A stretch of 64,000 nucleotides of DNA from CAYPHY01 sp964410625 (GCA_964410625.1 CAYPHY010000011.1:1-64000), one strand, 5' to 3'; positions 35,474 to 45,952 are shown, counted from the stretch's first letter. Made by a program: numbers and translations. Notes: a model not told the origin generated them from the letters alone.

Positions 35474-35499
35474 TAGACCAAACGTTCACGATAAACAAC

Positions 35500-35524
35500 A
35501 ACCGCCCAACAGGGCGGTTTTTTT
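35500..35524 (+). terminator. attenuator terminator before ilvB
   Basis: AACCGCCC (35500-35507) pairs with GGGCGGTT (35512-35519) around AACA, and a run of seven T (35518-35524) overlaps the end of the stem. Strong intrinsic terminator between leader peptide and ilvB. Confidence 0.88.
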
Positions 35525-35530
35525 GTTTTA

Positions 35531-35597
35531 ATCCACGAATCACACGAATTTACACTAATAGGCAAATGATTTGTGTAGATTCGTGAAAATTCGTGGA
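35531..35597. repeat. word hairpin, family C
   Basis: TCCACGAATCACACGAATTT and ACAC on the left face GTGTAGATTCGTGAAAATTCG and TGGA on the right. It sits between the attenuator and the ilvB ribosome binding site (GAGGAG, 35602-35607). Confidence 0.8.
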
Positions 35598-35615
35598 CAT
35601 TGAGGAGCAAACAGT

Positions 35616-37328
35616 ATGAGCGAGAAGAAGACCGGCGGTCAAATTATCTGGGAAAGTATGCTACATGAAGGGGTAGATGTCGTCTTCGGCCTCCCCGGTG
35701 GCGCGATCCTCCCCGCTTATGATGATCTCTATAAATACAATTACCCGATCCATCACGTCCTCGTCACCCACGAACAAGGCGCGTCACACATGGCCGATGG
35801 CTATGCCCGCGCCACCGGCCGCGTAGGGGTCTGCGTCGCCACCTCCGGCCCAGGAGCAACCAACCTGATCACCGGCCTGGCAACCGCCTACATGGATTCG
35901 ACCCCTATCGTCGCCGTCACCGGCCAGGTCCCCACCAGCCTGTTGGGGCGCGATGGCTTCCAGGAAGCCGACATTCGCGGCATCAGTATGCCTGTCACCA
36001 AACACAACTATCTGATTACCGACATCCGCGAGCTGCCGATGGCGCTGAAGGAAGCCTTCTATATCGCCCAAACCGGCCGCCCCGGCCCCGTCCTGGTGGA
36101 CGTCTGTAAAGATGCGCAACAGGCGACGATGGACTTTGAGTATCCCGACCATGTAGACCTGCCCGGATACGCCCCCAACCAAAACGCGCCAGAGTATTCG
36201 GCCGTCGAACACGCTGCCCAATTGATCAATGAAGCCCAACGCCCTGTTATCGTCGCCGGACAGGGCGTTTCCATTGCCCGCGCCGAACAGGAGTTGCGCC
36301 AATTGGCCGAAAAATGCAACATCCCCGTCGCCACCAGCCTGCTCGGCATCGGCACCTTCCCCGCCACCCATCCCCTCTCCATCGGCTGGGGTGGAATGCA
36401 CGGCGAAGCGTATTGCAACTACGCCATGCAAGAGTGCGATGTGATGTTCGCCATCGGCGCGCGCCTCGACGACCGGCTGACCGGCGCATTTGCCACCTTC
36501 GCCCCCAACGCCAAGATCATCCACGTCGATCTTGATCCGGCCGAAATGGGCAAAAACCTGACCATTGACACCCCCGTCATCGGCGACGCGCTGTTAACCC
36601 TCCGTGCCATGCTGCCACTGGTCGAACCCAACGAGCATCCCGCCTGGTTGGCGCAAATCGCCGACTGGAAGGGCGACACCGTAGACCGCGACATCCTCGC
36701 CAACGAAACGGACGAACTGGTCGCCCCCTACGTCATGCGCCAACTGTGGTACGCCACCAACGAAGGGGACTGCACCGTCGTCACCGACGTCGGCCAGCAC
36801 CAGATGTGGGAAGCGCAATATTTCCACCACAACAAACGCCGCAGCCTGCTCACCTCCGGCGGCCTGGGCACAATGGGCTATGCCCTCCCCGCCGCCATCG
36901 GGGCACAAATGGGCCTGAAAGAAGAGGAAATGTGGGTTGTGGCTGGCGATGGCGGCTTCCAGATGACCATGCCTGAACTATCCACCGTCGCCCAGGAACG
37001 TCTGCCGCTCAAGATCGCCATCATCAACAATGGCTATCTAGGGATGGTGCGGCAGTGGCAAGACGTCTTTTACAACAAACGCCACGCCGGAACGCCGCTG
37101 TTCAACCCCGACTTTGTCAAGATCGCCGAAGCCTATGGCATCCCCGGCCGTTCCATCACCCGCAAAGAGGATGTCTACGACGCGATCAAGGAAGCCCAGG
37201 CGTTTGAAGGCGCCTTTCTGCTCGACTTCCAGGTAGAGGAGTTCACCAACGTCTATCCAATGGTCGCGCCGGGCAAGAGCAACGCCGACATGATCCGCCG
37301 CCACAAACCAATGCCGGTCGAAATGTGA
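35616..37328 (+). CDS. ilvB: acetolactate synthase large subunit
   Basis: Thiamine diphosphate and FAD enzyme joining two pyruvates to acetolactate, or pyruvate with 2-oxobutyrate to acetohydroxybutyrate. 570 aa. Catalytic Glu in HEQGASHMADGYARATGRVGV (about residue 52), VTGQVP, ARLDDRLTG, and the thiamine motif GDGGFQMTMPELSTVAQERLPLKIAIINNGYLGM (about 447-480). GAGGAG eight bases before ATG 35616 fixes the start. First structural gene of the ilv/leu operon, with attenuator upstream and ilvN 7 bp downstream. Confidence 0.95.
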   Translation: MSEKKTGGQIIWESMLHEGVDVVFGLPGGAILPAYDDLYKYNYPIHHVLVTHEQGASHMADGYARATGRVGVCVATSGPGATNLITGLATAYMDSTPIVAVTGQVPTSLLGRDGFQEADIRGISMPVTKHNYLITDIRELPMALKEAFYIAQTGRPGPVLVDVCKDAQQATMDFEYPDHVDLPGYAPNQNAPEYSAVEHAAQLINEAQRPVIVAGQGVSIARAEQELRQLAEKCNIPVATSLLGIGTFPATHPLSIGWGGMHGEAYCNYAMQECDVMFAIGARLDDRLTGAFATFAPNAKIIHVDLDPAEMGKNLTIDTPVIGDALLTLRAMLPLVEPNEHPAWLAQIADWKGDTVDRDILANETDELVAPYVMRQLWYATNEGDCTVVTDVGQHQMWEAQYFHHNKRRSLLTSGGLGTMGYALPAAIGAQMGLKEEEMWVVAGDGGFQMTMPELSTVAQERLPLKIAIINNGYLGMVRQWQDVFYNKRHAGTPLFNPDFVKIAEAYGIPGRSITRKEDVYDAIKEAQAFEGAFLLDFQVEEFTNVYPMVAPGKSNADMIRRHKPMPVEM

Positions 37329-37335
37329 GGAAAAT

Positions 37336-37887
37336 ATGATGAGCGAAGTAAAACGACACACCATGATCGCCATGCTAGAGGACAAGCCCGGCGTCCTCAA
37401 TCGTCTGACCGGGCTGTTCAGCCGGCGCAATTTTAACATCGAAAGCCTGGCCGTCGGGCATAGCGAAATCCCCGGCGTCAGCCGCGTCACCTTCGTTGTC
37501 CGCGGAACCACACGGGACATCAACCAGGTTCGTACCCAGCTACGCAAGTTGATCAACGTTCTCGACATCGTGGACATCACCAGCGAGCCGAATGTGATCC
37601 GCGAAATGGCACTGATCAAAGTCCGCGCCGACGGGCAAAGTCGTTCGGAGGTGATGCAACTGGTAGACATTTACCGCGCCAGCATCGTGGATGTCTGCCT
37701 GGAATCCGTCATCATCCAGATCGTTGGCCCGGAGGACCGCATCAACTCGCTGATTGACTTATTGCAAAACTTCGGCATTGAAGAAATGGTACGCACCGGC
37801 CGCGTCGCCATGATTCGCGGCAGCGAACTAACCTGTAACTTTGGCCCACAAATGGCGGCCGCTATGGTCGTCAACGGACATAAATAA
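37336..37887 (+). CDS. ilvN: acetolactate synthase regulatory subunit
   Basis: 183 aa. The ACT domain at 8-80 (HTMIAMLEDKPGVLNRLTGLFSRRNFNIESLAVG) binds valine in relatives and controls IlvB. A C-terminal ALS_ss domain follows (IKVRADGQSRSEVMQLVDIYRASIVDVCLESVIIQIVG). GAGGA precedes the tandem ATG codons at 37336 and 37339. The 7-bp spacing from ilvB suggests coordinated synthesis in fixed ratio. Confidence 0.95.
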   Translation: MMSEVKRHTMIAMLEDKPGVLNRLTGLFSRRNFNIESLAVGHSEIPGVSRVTFVVRGTTRDINQVRTQLRKLINVLDIVDITSEPNVIREMALIKVRADGQSRSEVMQLVDIYRASIVDVCLESVIIQIVGPEDRINSLIDLLQNFGIEEMVRTGRVAMIRGSELTCNFGPQMAAAMVVNGHK

Positions 37888-37968
37888 CAGTAATCAGTAA
37901 TCGGCGAGCGGTAATCAGTCCAATTCCGATTACTGTTTACCGCTTACCGATTACTCCTTATCAATTCA
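37888..37968. repeat. word hairpin, family A
   Basis: CAGTAATCAGTAATCGGCGA and GCGGTAATCAG face CCGATTACTGTTTACCGC and TTACCGATTACTCC, between ilvN and ilvC inside the operon. Confidence 0.8.
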
Positions 37969-37983
37969 AAGGGAGAATCAATC

Positions 37984-38985
37984 TTGGCAACGATCTACTA
38001 TGACAAAGACGCCGACCTGTCGCTGCTCGACGGGAAGCGGGTAGCAATTATCGGTTATGGCAGCCAGGGGCACGCCCACTCATTGAATCTACGCGACTCT
38101 GGCGTAGATGTGCGCGTTGGGCTTTATGAGGGTAGCCCTTCCTGGGCAAAGGCTGAAGCGGAGGGATTGACGGTGAAAACGGCCGCCGACGCCAGCGCCG
38201 AAGCCGACATCATCATGATCCTCGCTCCCGACACCAGCCAATCCGCCATCTACCGCCAATCCGTCGAGCCACATCTCGCCCCCGGCAAGACGCTGATGTT
38301 TGGGCATGGCTTTAATATCCGCTATGCACAAATCATCCCACCTGCCTATGTGGACGTGAGCATGATCGCGCCCAAAGCCCCCGGCCACCGCGTGCGCGAG
38401 GTCTTTAAAGATGGCGCGGGAACACCTGGCTTGCTTGCCGTCCATCAGGATGCCAGCGGCCGCGCCCACGAAACCGCCCTCGCCTATGCCAAAGGAATCG
38501 GCTGCACCCGCGCCGGGGTCATCGTCACCACCTTCAGCGAAGAGACCGAGACCGACCTCTTCGGCGAACAGTCCATCCTCTGTGGTGGCGTCAGTGCGCT
38601 GGTCGAAGCCGCCTTCAACACGCTCGTCGAGGCGGGCTACCAGCCGGAAATCGCCTACTTTGAATGTATGCACGAACTGAAGCTAATCGTTGACCTGATG
38701 TACCAGGGCGGCTTGAACTATATGCGCTATAGCGTCAGCGACACGGCCGAACACGGCGACTACACCGCCGGACCAAAAATCGTCACCGACCAGACGCGCC
38801 AGGCGATGAAGCAAATCCTGGCCGACATCCAGACCGGCGCTTATGCCGAAGAGTGGATTGACGAAAATGCACGCGGCCGTCCCTGGTTCAACCAACACCG
38901 CGCCGAAGCCCGCAACAGCCAGATCGAGCAAGTCGGCCGCGAACTGCGGCGGATGATGCCCTGGCTGAACCCTAAGGAAATCTAG
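37984..38985 (+). CDS. ilvC: ketol-acid reductoisomerase
   Basis: Isomerises and reduces acetolactate with NADPH. 333 aa, class I. Start is TTG 37984, eight bases after GGGAG; MATIYYDKDADLSLLDGKRVAIIGYGSQGHAHSLNLRDSG is the normal family N-terminus with Rossmann motif GYGSQGHAH. Metal-binding Asp/Glu region FGEQSILCGG (about 195) and FECMHELKLIVDLMYQGG (about 225) complete the active site. Cofactor loop residues suggest the usual NADPH preference but cannot be settled by eye. Confidence 0.95.
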   Translation: MATIYYDKDADLSLLDGKRVAIIGYGSQGHAHSLNLRDSGVDVRVGLYEGSPSWAKAEAEGLTVKTAADASAEADIIMILAPDTSQSAIYRQSVEPHLAPGKTLMFGHGFNIRYAQIIPPAYVDVSMIAPKAPGHRVREVFKDGAGTPGLLAVHQDASGRAHETALAYAKGIGCTRAGVIVTTFSEETETDLFGEQSILCGGVSALVEAAFNTLVEAGYQPEIAYFECMHELKLIVDLMYQGGLNYMRYSVSDTAEHGDYTAGPKIVTDQTRQAMKQILADIQTGAYAEEWIDENARGRPWFNQHRAEARNSQIEQVGRELRRMMPWLNPKEI

Positions 38986-39058
38986 TGGAGGGTGGGGAGT
39001 GAGGAGTGAAGAGTGATTGAATGACTCCCCACTCTCCACTCCTCACTCCCCACTAAAA
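38983..39058. repeat. word hairpin, family E (GGAGGGTGGGGAGTGAGG)
   Basis: TGGAGGGTGGGGAGTGAGGA and GTGAAGAGTG face CACTCTCCACTCCTCACTCC and CCACTA. Starts at the ilvC stop codon. The same right-arm words are embedded in the giant gene near 59695-59735. Confidence 0.8.
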
Positions 39059-39062
39059 AATT

Positions 39063-40700
39063 ATGGACACCGTACTGATTTTCGACACCACCCTGCGCGA
39101 TGGAGAGCAATCGCCAGGGGCAACTTTGAATGTAGAAGAAAAGCTGGACATCGCCCGCCAGCTATCGCGGTTGGGCGTGGATATTTGCGAAGCCGGTTTC
39201 CCCATCGCCTCCCCTGGCGACTTTGAGGCCGTGCGCCGTATTGCCCAGGAAGTGGGGCCGCTGACCGACGGCCGCAAAAACGGCCAGCCGATGGTCATCG
39301 CCGGTCTGGCCAGAGCCAACCGGCAGGACATTCAACGCGCCTACGATGCCGTCAAGGTCGCCCCCCGCCACCGCATCCACACCTTTCTGGCAACGAGCGA
39401 CATCCATCTCAAGCACAAGCTGAAGATTGACCGCGAGGAGTGCGTGGAACAGGTCATTGCAGCCGTCTCCTTCGCCCGAACCCTCTGCGACGATGTCGAG
39501 TTCTCACCGGAAGATGCCGGTCGTTCTGATCCCGACTTCCTGGTACAAGTGTTGGGCGAAGCGATCAAAGCGGGAGCCACAACCCTCAACATCCCCGATA
39601 CCGTTGGCTATACGACACCAGAGGAGTTTGGCTGGCTGATCAACTACTTGCTCACCAACACCCCCGATGCAGACAAGGCCGTCTGGTCCGTCCACTGCCA
39701 CAACGATTTGGGCATGGCGACCGCCAACACACTGGCCGGCGTTAAGTCCGGGGCAAGACAGGTCGAGGTGACGCTCAACGGCATCGGCGAACGGGCTGGA
39801 AATACTGCGTTGGAAGAGGTAGTGATGGCGATTACCACACGGCCGCAATACTATAATCTGACCACCAACATTGACACTACCCAAATCGCCCGCACCAGCC
39901 ACATGGTCAGCACCTACACTGGCATGGTCATCCAGCCGAATAAGGCCATCGTCGGCGCCAACGCCTTCGCCCATGAAGCGGGAATTCACCAAGATGGGAT
40001 GCTGAAGAACCAGCAGACCTATGAGATTATGCGGCCGGAAACGGTTGGCCTCCATGCCTCTCGTCTGGTCTTGGGCAAGCACTCTGGCAGCCACGCCTTC
40101 CGCGTCCGCCTGGAAGAGATGGGCTACGATACGCTCAGTGAAGAAGAGGTCAAACTGGCCTTCAAGCGCTTCAAGGAGCTGGCCGATCTCAAGAAAGTCG
40201 TCACCGATGCCGACATCGAAGCGATGATCGCCGATGAGGTCTACCAACCCGTCACCATCTGGCAACTCAACCACATCCAGGTCTCCTGCGGCGACCACAG
40301 CATCCCCACCGCCACCGTCAGCCTGACCGGGCCAGATGGCGAGGAGTATCAGGATGCTGCGCTTGGTTCGGGGCCGGTGGATGCCGTCTATCAGGCCATC
40401 AACCGCATCATCGGCGTCAAGAACCGGCTGACAGAGTTCTCAATCAACGCCGTCACCGAAGGGATAGACGCGGTGGCCGAAACAACGGTTCGCATTCAAC
40501 CAAGCAATGGGGGGAACGTGGAAGACCAATATCGCGTCAATCCCCAAACCAACCAGCCGTACTTGCGTACCTTCAGCGGTCACGGGGCCAGCACCGACAT
40601 CGTCGTCGCCAGCGCCCGCGCCTACCTCAGCGCGTTGAACAAGATGCTGGCGGCTCAAGGTGAGCAGGCCAGCGCCGTAGAGCAAAAGGCAGTGGCTTAG
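39063..40700 (+). CDS. leuA: 2-isopropylmalate synthase
   Basis: Condenses acetyl-CoA with 2-oxoisovalerate, the first step of leucine synthesis. 545 aa. Catalytic domain with FDTTLRDGEQSPGATL (residues 6-21), metal-binding HCHNDLGMATANTLAG, and NAFAHEAGIHQDGMLKN. The C-terminal LeuA regulatory domain (about 400-530) with GPVDAVYQAINRIIG should bind leucine. The full-length regulatory domain indicates a true LeuA rather than homocitrate synthase. A separate cimA with related sequence lies in the same locus. Confidence 0.94.
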   Translation: MDTVLIFDTTLRDGEQSPGATLNVEEKLDIARQLSRLGVDICEAGFPIASPGDFEAVRRIAQEVGPLTDGRKNGQPMVIAGLARANRQDIQRAYDAVKVAPRHRIHTFLATSDIHLKHKLKIDREECVEQVIAAVSFARTLCDDVEFSPEDAGRSDPDFLVQVLGEAIKAGATTLNIPDTVGYTTPEEFGWLINYLLTNTPDADKAVWSVHCHNDLGMATANTLAGVKSGARQVEVTLNGIGERAGNTALEEVVMAITTRPQYYNLTTNIDTTQIARTSHMVSTYTGMVIQPNKAIVGANAFAHEAGIHQDGMLKNQQTYEIMRPETVGLHASRLVLGKHSGSHAFRVRLEEMGYDTLSEEEVKLAFKRFKELADLKKVVTDADIEAMIADEVYQPVTIWQLNHIQVSCGDHSIPTATVSLTGPDGEEYQDAALGSGPVDAVYQAINRIIGVKNRLTEFSINAVTEGIDAVAETTVRIQPSNGGNVEDQYRVNPQTNQPYLRTFSGHGASTDIVVASARAYLSALNKMLAAQGEQASAVEQKAVA

Positions 40701-40711
40701 CCTGGAAGCAA

Positions 40712-40799
40712 TTTTTCGACACGAATGGCACGAATAACACGAATGAATGCGTTTGCTTACATAGAGTTCGTGAAATTCGTGTAATTCGTGTCAAAAAAA
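40712..40799. repeat. word hairpin, family C
   Basis: TTTTTCGACACGAATGGCAC and GAATAACACGAAT face GAAATTCGTGTAATTCGTGTC and AAAAAAA, so the outermost A/T arms also pair. Between leuA and the methyltransferase gene. Confidence 0.85.
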
Positions 40800-40804
40800 C
40801 ACCA

Positions 40805-41575
40805 ATGATCAACGGAAGCAACGACCAAACCAAGCAAGATACTGTCTGGCAACAGGCCAGCCTGACCCAAACCTATCTGGAAGGGGTACGCGGGGCGATC
40901 CCGCTGGCGGCCGAACAAATCGAACTCATGCTGCGCCTCATCCGCGCCGCCGAGCACCCCGTTCGCGCCGTCCTCGACCTCGGTTGTGGCGACGGCATTC
41001 TCGGCCAGGCGGTGTTGAACCAGCACCCCACAGCAACGGCCGTCTTTGCCGACTTTTCGCCGCCGATGCTGGCGGCCGCCCATCAACGCCTCGCCGCTTA
41101 CGACAACGCCCGCTTTGTCCTCAGCGACTATGGGCAAACAGGCTGGCAGGAAGGGGTATTGGTCGAGCTAGATGGAACAAGCGACCGATTCGATGTCATC
41201 GTCTCCGGCTTCTCCATTCATCACCAGCCCGACGGCCGCAAGCGGGAACTGTACGAAGAACTCTACGAACTGCTCAACCCCGGCGGCCTCTTCTTGAACC
41301 TGGAGCACGTCGCCTCGCCGACACCCTGGCTAGAACGTCAATTTGAACAGCACTTCATAGATTCATTAGTCGCTTACCATCAGGTGGCCGGCAGTGGCAA
41401 GACACGCGAACAAATTGATCGGGAGTTCTACAGCCGCCCCGACAAACAAGCCAACATCCTCGCCCCCGTCGAACTTCAACTCGACTGGCTGCGCAGCATC
41501 GGCTTTCAGGATGTAGATTGTTATCTCAAGATTTTTGAACTAGCACTATTTGGTGGCAGGAGGCCCCAACTATAG
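40805..41575 (+). CDS. class I SAM-dependent methyltransferase
   Basis: 256 aa. Motif I VLDLGCGDGILG is at about residues 55-66, an acidic post-I residue in VFADFSPPML, and motif IV-like DVIVSGFSIHHQ near 130. The fold is the Methyltransf_25/UbiE-like type; substrate unknown. It sits between leuA and leuC, 10 bp before leuC, so it is cotranscribed with leucine genes. This is not a standard member of the pathway and may be a lineage-specific passenger or modifier. Confidence 0.8.
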   Translation: MINGSNDQTKQDTVWQQASLTQTYLEGVRGAIPLAAEQIELMLRLIRAAEHPVRAVLDLGCGDGILGQAVLNQHPTATAVFADFSPPMLAAAHQRLAAYDNARFVLSDYGQTGWQEGVLVELDGTSDRFDVIVSGFSIHHQPDGRKRELYEELYELLNPGGLFLNLEHVASPTPWLERQFEQHFIDSLVAYHQVAGSGKTREQIDREFYSRPDKQANILAPVELQLDWLRSIGFQDVDCYLKIFELALFGGRRPQL

Positions 41576-41584
41576 GACTACTCT

Positions 41585-42991
<1,407 letters not shown>

Positions 42992-42996
42992 ATTAT

Positions 42997-43070
42997 GAAG
43001 GATGAGGGATGAAGGCTGAAGGATGAAAAAACTCATTTCATCCCTTATCCTTCAACCTTCATCCTTTCTT
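42997..43070. repeat. word hairpin, family F (GAAGGATGAGGGATGAAGG)
   Basis: GAAGGATGAGGGATGAAGGC and TGAAGGATGAAA face TTTCATCCCTTATCCTTC and AACCTTCATCC, with TTTCTTT after. Between leuC and leuD. Confidence 0.8.
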
Positions 43071-43081
43071 TAGAGGTTTTT

Positions 43082-43693
43082 ATGAACGAATTTAAAACGC
43101 TAACCAGTTCCGTCGCTGTGTTGACGGCCGATAATATTGATACCGATCAAATCATCCCCGCCCGCTTTTTGAAGACGATTAAAAAAGAAGGCTTGGGGGA
43201 GAATCTCTTTGCCGATTGGCGCTATGCGGCCGATGGCACGCCCCGTCCTGACTTTGTACTGAACCAACCGCAGACGGCCGAGGCGAAAATCCTCCTCGCT
43301 GGCGATAATTTTGGCTGCGGCTCTAGTCGTGAACACGCCCCCTGGGCCTTGAAGGATTTTGGTTTTCAGGCGATTATCAGCACCTCCTTTGCCGATATTT
43401 TCCGCAACAATTCGCTAAAAAATGGTCTCTTGCCGCTGGTCGTTGACGCGGAAACCCACCGCCAACTGTGCAGCCTGGCGGCCGAAGACCCAGACCTGGA
43501 ACTAACAATTGACCTGGAGAGCCAAACGCTGCGATTGCCCGACGGCCGTGCCGTCTCCTTTCCCATTGACGCCTTCAGCAAGACCTGCATGTTGGAGGGC
43601 GTTGATCAACTCGGCTATCTGCTCAAACAAGCTCCCCTCATCGAAGCTTACGAGCGACTTCATCAGCCGCGGGTGAACACACTTTCAGGATAA
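43082..43693 (+). CDS. leuD: 3-isopropylmalate dehydratase small subunit
   Basis: Swivelling subunit of LeuCD. 203 aa. NIDTDQIIPARFLKTIKKEGLGENLFADWRY, GCGSSREHAPWALKDFG and SFADIFRNNSLKNGLLP are the diagnostic blocks. It follows leuC by 90 bp occupied by the family F hairpin, which may adjust the LeuC:LeuD ratio; this is speculative. Confidence 0.95.
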   Translation: MNEFKTLTSSVAVLTADNIDTDQIIPARFLKTIKKEGLGENLFADWRYAADGTPRPDFVLNQPQTAEAKILLAGDNFGCGSSREHAPWALKDFGFQAIISTSFADIFRNNSLKNGLLPLVVDAETHRQLCSLAAEDPDLELTIDLESQTLRLPDGRAVSFPIDAFSKTCMLEGVDQLGYLLKQAPLIEAYERLHQPRVNTLSG

Positions 43694-43798
43694 CTGGTGT
43701 ATTGGTGTAATGGTATTTTGATGTATTAGCCTACCTAACCAACCAAATACACTAACACACCAATACACCACTCTCCCAATCTCTTAATCTCTAATCTC
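43691..43798. repeat. word hairpin, families D and B
   Basis: TGGTGTATTGGTGTAATGGT words on the left face CACTAACACACCAATACACC on the right, followed by a single-arm CTCCCAATCTCTTAATC block. Between leuD and cimA. Confidence 0.8.
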
Positions 43799-43806
43799 CA
43801 AAGCTC

Positions 43807-45360
43807 ATGACCCAAATCCTCCTCTACGACACAACCTTACGCGACGGCACACAGCGCGAAGGGATTTCCCTGTCTCTCGACGACAAGCTGAAAATCGCCC
43901 GGCGGCTGGATGAGTTTGGCATTCACTACATCGAAGGGGGCTGGCCCGGCTCCAATCCCAAAGATGTCGAATTTTTCCGCCGCGCCCCCTCCCTCGGTCT
44001 GAAGCATGCCAAAATCGCCGCCTTCGGCAGCACGCGGCGCAAGCGTGCCCGTCCTGAGCAGGATAGCAACATTCGCGCCCTAATGGACGCCCATACCGAT
44101 GTGGTGACGTTGGTCGGCAAGAGTTGGGATTTACATGTCACCGACGTATTAGAGACCACCCACGAAGAAAACCTGGCGATGATCGGCGACAGCGTGGCCT
44201 ATTGCAAGGCACAGGGCAAAGAAGTCATCTACGACGCCGAACACTTCTTCGATGGCTTTAAGGCCAACTCCGAATATGCCGTTGCCACATTACAAGCGGC
44301 CGTCCTCGGCGGCGCAGACTGTATAGTCCTTTGCGATACCAACGGCGGCACATTGCCCTGGGAAGTGGCCGAGATTGTGGCAACGGTAGCGGCGCAGGTG
44401 GGACAGGTACAAATGGGCATCCACACCCATGATGATAGCGGCTGTGCGGTGGCAAACACGCTGGCTGCTGTTCGCGCCGGGGCCACCCAGGTCCAGGGGA
44501 CGATCAACGGCTATGGCGAGCGCGTCGCCAACGCCAACCTCTGCACCATCATCCCCGATTTGCAATTGAAAATGGGTTATAGCTGTGTAACGGCCGAAAA
44601 CCTGGCCCGTCTGACCGACCTCTCCCACTACGTTGCCGAGCTTGCCAACCTCCCTTCCGACACCCACGTCCCCTACGTCGGCAACAGTGCCTTTGCCCAT
44701 AAAGGTGGCATTCACGTCGCCGCGATGCTCAAAAACGGGGCCAGCTACCAGCACATTGACCCAACCCTCGTTGGCAACCGCCAGCGCAGCGTCGTCTCCG
44801 AACTGGCCGGACGCGGCAATTTAATAGATAAAGCCCGCCAATACAATCTGGACGTAGAAGCGCTGGATGTTCCCTCGGTGTTGGAGGAGATCAAACGACT
44901 GGAGGCGCAAGGCTTCACCTTTGAAGGGGCAGAAGCCTCGGTGGAACTGATGCTCCGCCGCACACATCCCGCCTATGTCCCGCCGTTCGAGATGATGGAC
45001 TATACAGTGATGGTGCAGCAACGGCGCGGCCGAGGGCTGATGGCCGAAGCAACCGTCAAGGTGCGCGTTGGCCCCAAGATCATGCACACCGTCGCCGATG
45101 GCAACGGCCCGGTCAACGCCCTCGACTCCGCCCTCCGCAAAGCGTTGGTAAACGTCTACCCCCAACTGAGCAGCGTCAGTCTGGTGGACTACAAAGTGCG
45201 TATCCTCGACAGCGACAACGCCACGGCTGCCACCACCCGCGTGCTAATTGATACCAAACAAGGCTCCCGCCGCTGGAGCACCATCGGCGCCAACCCCAAC
45301 ATTATCGAAGCCAGTTGGCGTGCGCTGGCGGACAGCATGGAGTACGCTTTACTTTTATAA
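43807..45360 (+). CDS. cimA: (R)-citramalate synthase
   Basis: Condenses pyruvate with acetyl-CoA to citramalate, giving 2-oxobutyrate for isoleucine through LeuCD and LeuB. 517 aa. LYDTTLRDGTQREGISLSLDDKLKIARRLD, IEGGWPGSNPKD and HTHDDSGCAVANTLAAVRAGA are the features that separate the CimA clade from LeuA. A C-terminal LeuA-type allosteric domain is present (about 380-505, GNGPVNALDSALRKAL). Threonine deaminase is absent from the locus, consistent with a citramalate route to isoleucine. Confidence 0.92.
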   Translation: MTQILLYDTTLRDGTQREGISLSLDDKLKIARRLDEFGIHYIEGGWPGSNPKDVEFFRRAPSLGLKHAKIAAFGSTRRKRARPEQDSNIRALMDAHTDVVTLVGKSWDLHVTDVLETTHEENLAMIGDSVAYCKAQGKEVIYDAEHFFDGFKANSEYAVATLQAAVLGGADCIVLCDTNGGTLPWEVAEIVATVAAQVGQVQMGIHTHDDSGCAVANTLAAVRAGATQVQGTINGYGERVANANLCTIIPDLQLKMGYSCVTAENLARLTDLSHYVAELANLPSDTHVPYVGNSAFAHKGGIHVAAMLKNGASYQHIDPTLVGNRQRSVVSELAGRGNLIDKARQYNLDVEALDVPSVLEEIKRLEAQGFTFEGAEASVELMLRRTHPAYVPPFEMMDYTVMVQQRRGRGLMAEATVKVRVGPKIMHTVADGNGPVNALDSALRKALVNVYPQLSSVSLVDYKVRILDSDNATAATTRVLIDTKQGSRRWSTIGANPNIIEASWRALADSMEYALLL

Positions 45361-45361
45361 A

Positions 45362-45416
45362 ATCTCACGCAAAGACGCAGGGGTCGCCAAGTTTTCTTTG
45401 CGTCCTTTGCGTGAGC
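45362..45416. repeat. word hairpin, family G (ACGCAAAGACGCA)
   Basis: CTCACGCAAAGACGCAGG faces CTTTGCGTCCTTTGCGTGAG around TCGCCAAGTTTT. Lies just after cimA. Confidence 0.8.
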
Positions 45417-45444
45417 TTAATCACTAACCACTAGCCACTCAACC

Positions 45445-45927
45445 ATGCACCCATCCACCCAAAAATTCGCCAACGCCGCCAGCTCGTTGGGTTTGAACAT
45501 TGAGATCGTCACCTTTGAGCAGTCCACACGCACGGCCGAGGAAGCGGCCGCTGCCATTGGTTGCCAGGTGGCGCAAATCGTGAAAAGTCTGGTCTTTACC
45601 GCCAATGAGCAACCGGTCATCGCCCTCGTCTCCGGCGCAAACCAGCTAGACACCGGCAAGCTGGCCGGTTTTCTGGGCGTCGGCAAGAAGAAAGTGAAAC
45701 GCGCCGATGCCGAAGTGGTCAAGGCGGCCACCGGCTATAGCATCGGCGGCGTCCCCCCCTTCGGCCACGCCAACACCCTGCCCGTCTATGTTGACCAGGA
45801 CCTGACCCGCTTTGCCGTCATCTGGGCGGCCGCCGGAACTCCCAACACCGTCTTTGCCATCACACCAGATGAATTAATAAAAGCGAGTGGCGGGACGGCG
45901 GCAGATCTAGCCACGAATAAGGAATGA
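45445..45927 (+). CDS. YbaK-like aminoacyl-tRNA deacylase
   Basis: 160 aa single-domain trans-editing protein of the YbaK/ProX superfamily, which hydrolyses mischarged aminoacyl-tRNAs. TAEEAAAAIGCQVAQIVKSLVF, the conserved Lys in that block, GVPPFGHANTLPVYVDQDL and FAITPDELIKASGGTAADL define the family. Substrate (Cys-tRNA-Pro, Ala-tRNA-Pro or other) cannot be told. It is located among branched-chain genes, possibly only by transcriptional convenience. Confidence 0.87.
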   Translation: MHPSTQKFANAASSLGLNIEIVTFEQSTRTAEEAAAAIGCQVAQIVKSLVFTANEQPVIALVSGANQLDTGKLAGFLGVGKKKVKRADAEVVKAATGYSIGGVPPFGHANTLPVYVDQDLTRFAVIWAAAGTPNTVFAITPDELIKASGGTAADLATNKE

Positions 45928-45952
45928 TACCCGGCAGACCGCAGACCTGTGA

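Noticed and set aside
35784..36524. 246-codon minus-strand frame inside ilvB
   Set aside because: Antisense shadow of ilvB with no start signal.
39504..40298. 264-codon minus-strand frame inside leuA
   Set aside because: Antisense shadow of a strongly conserved gene; its translation resembles nothing and GC-rich third positions explain the open frame.
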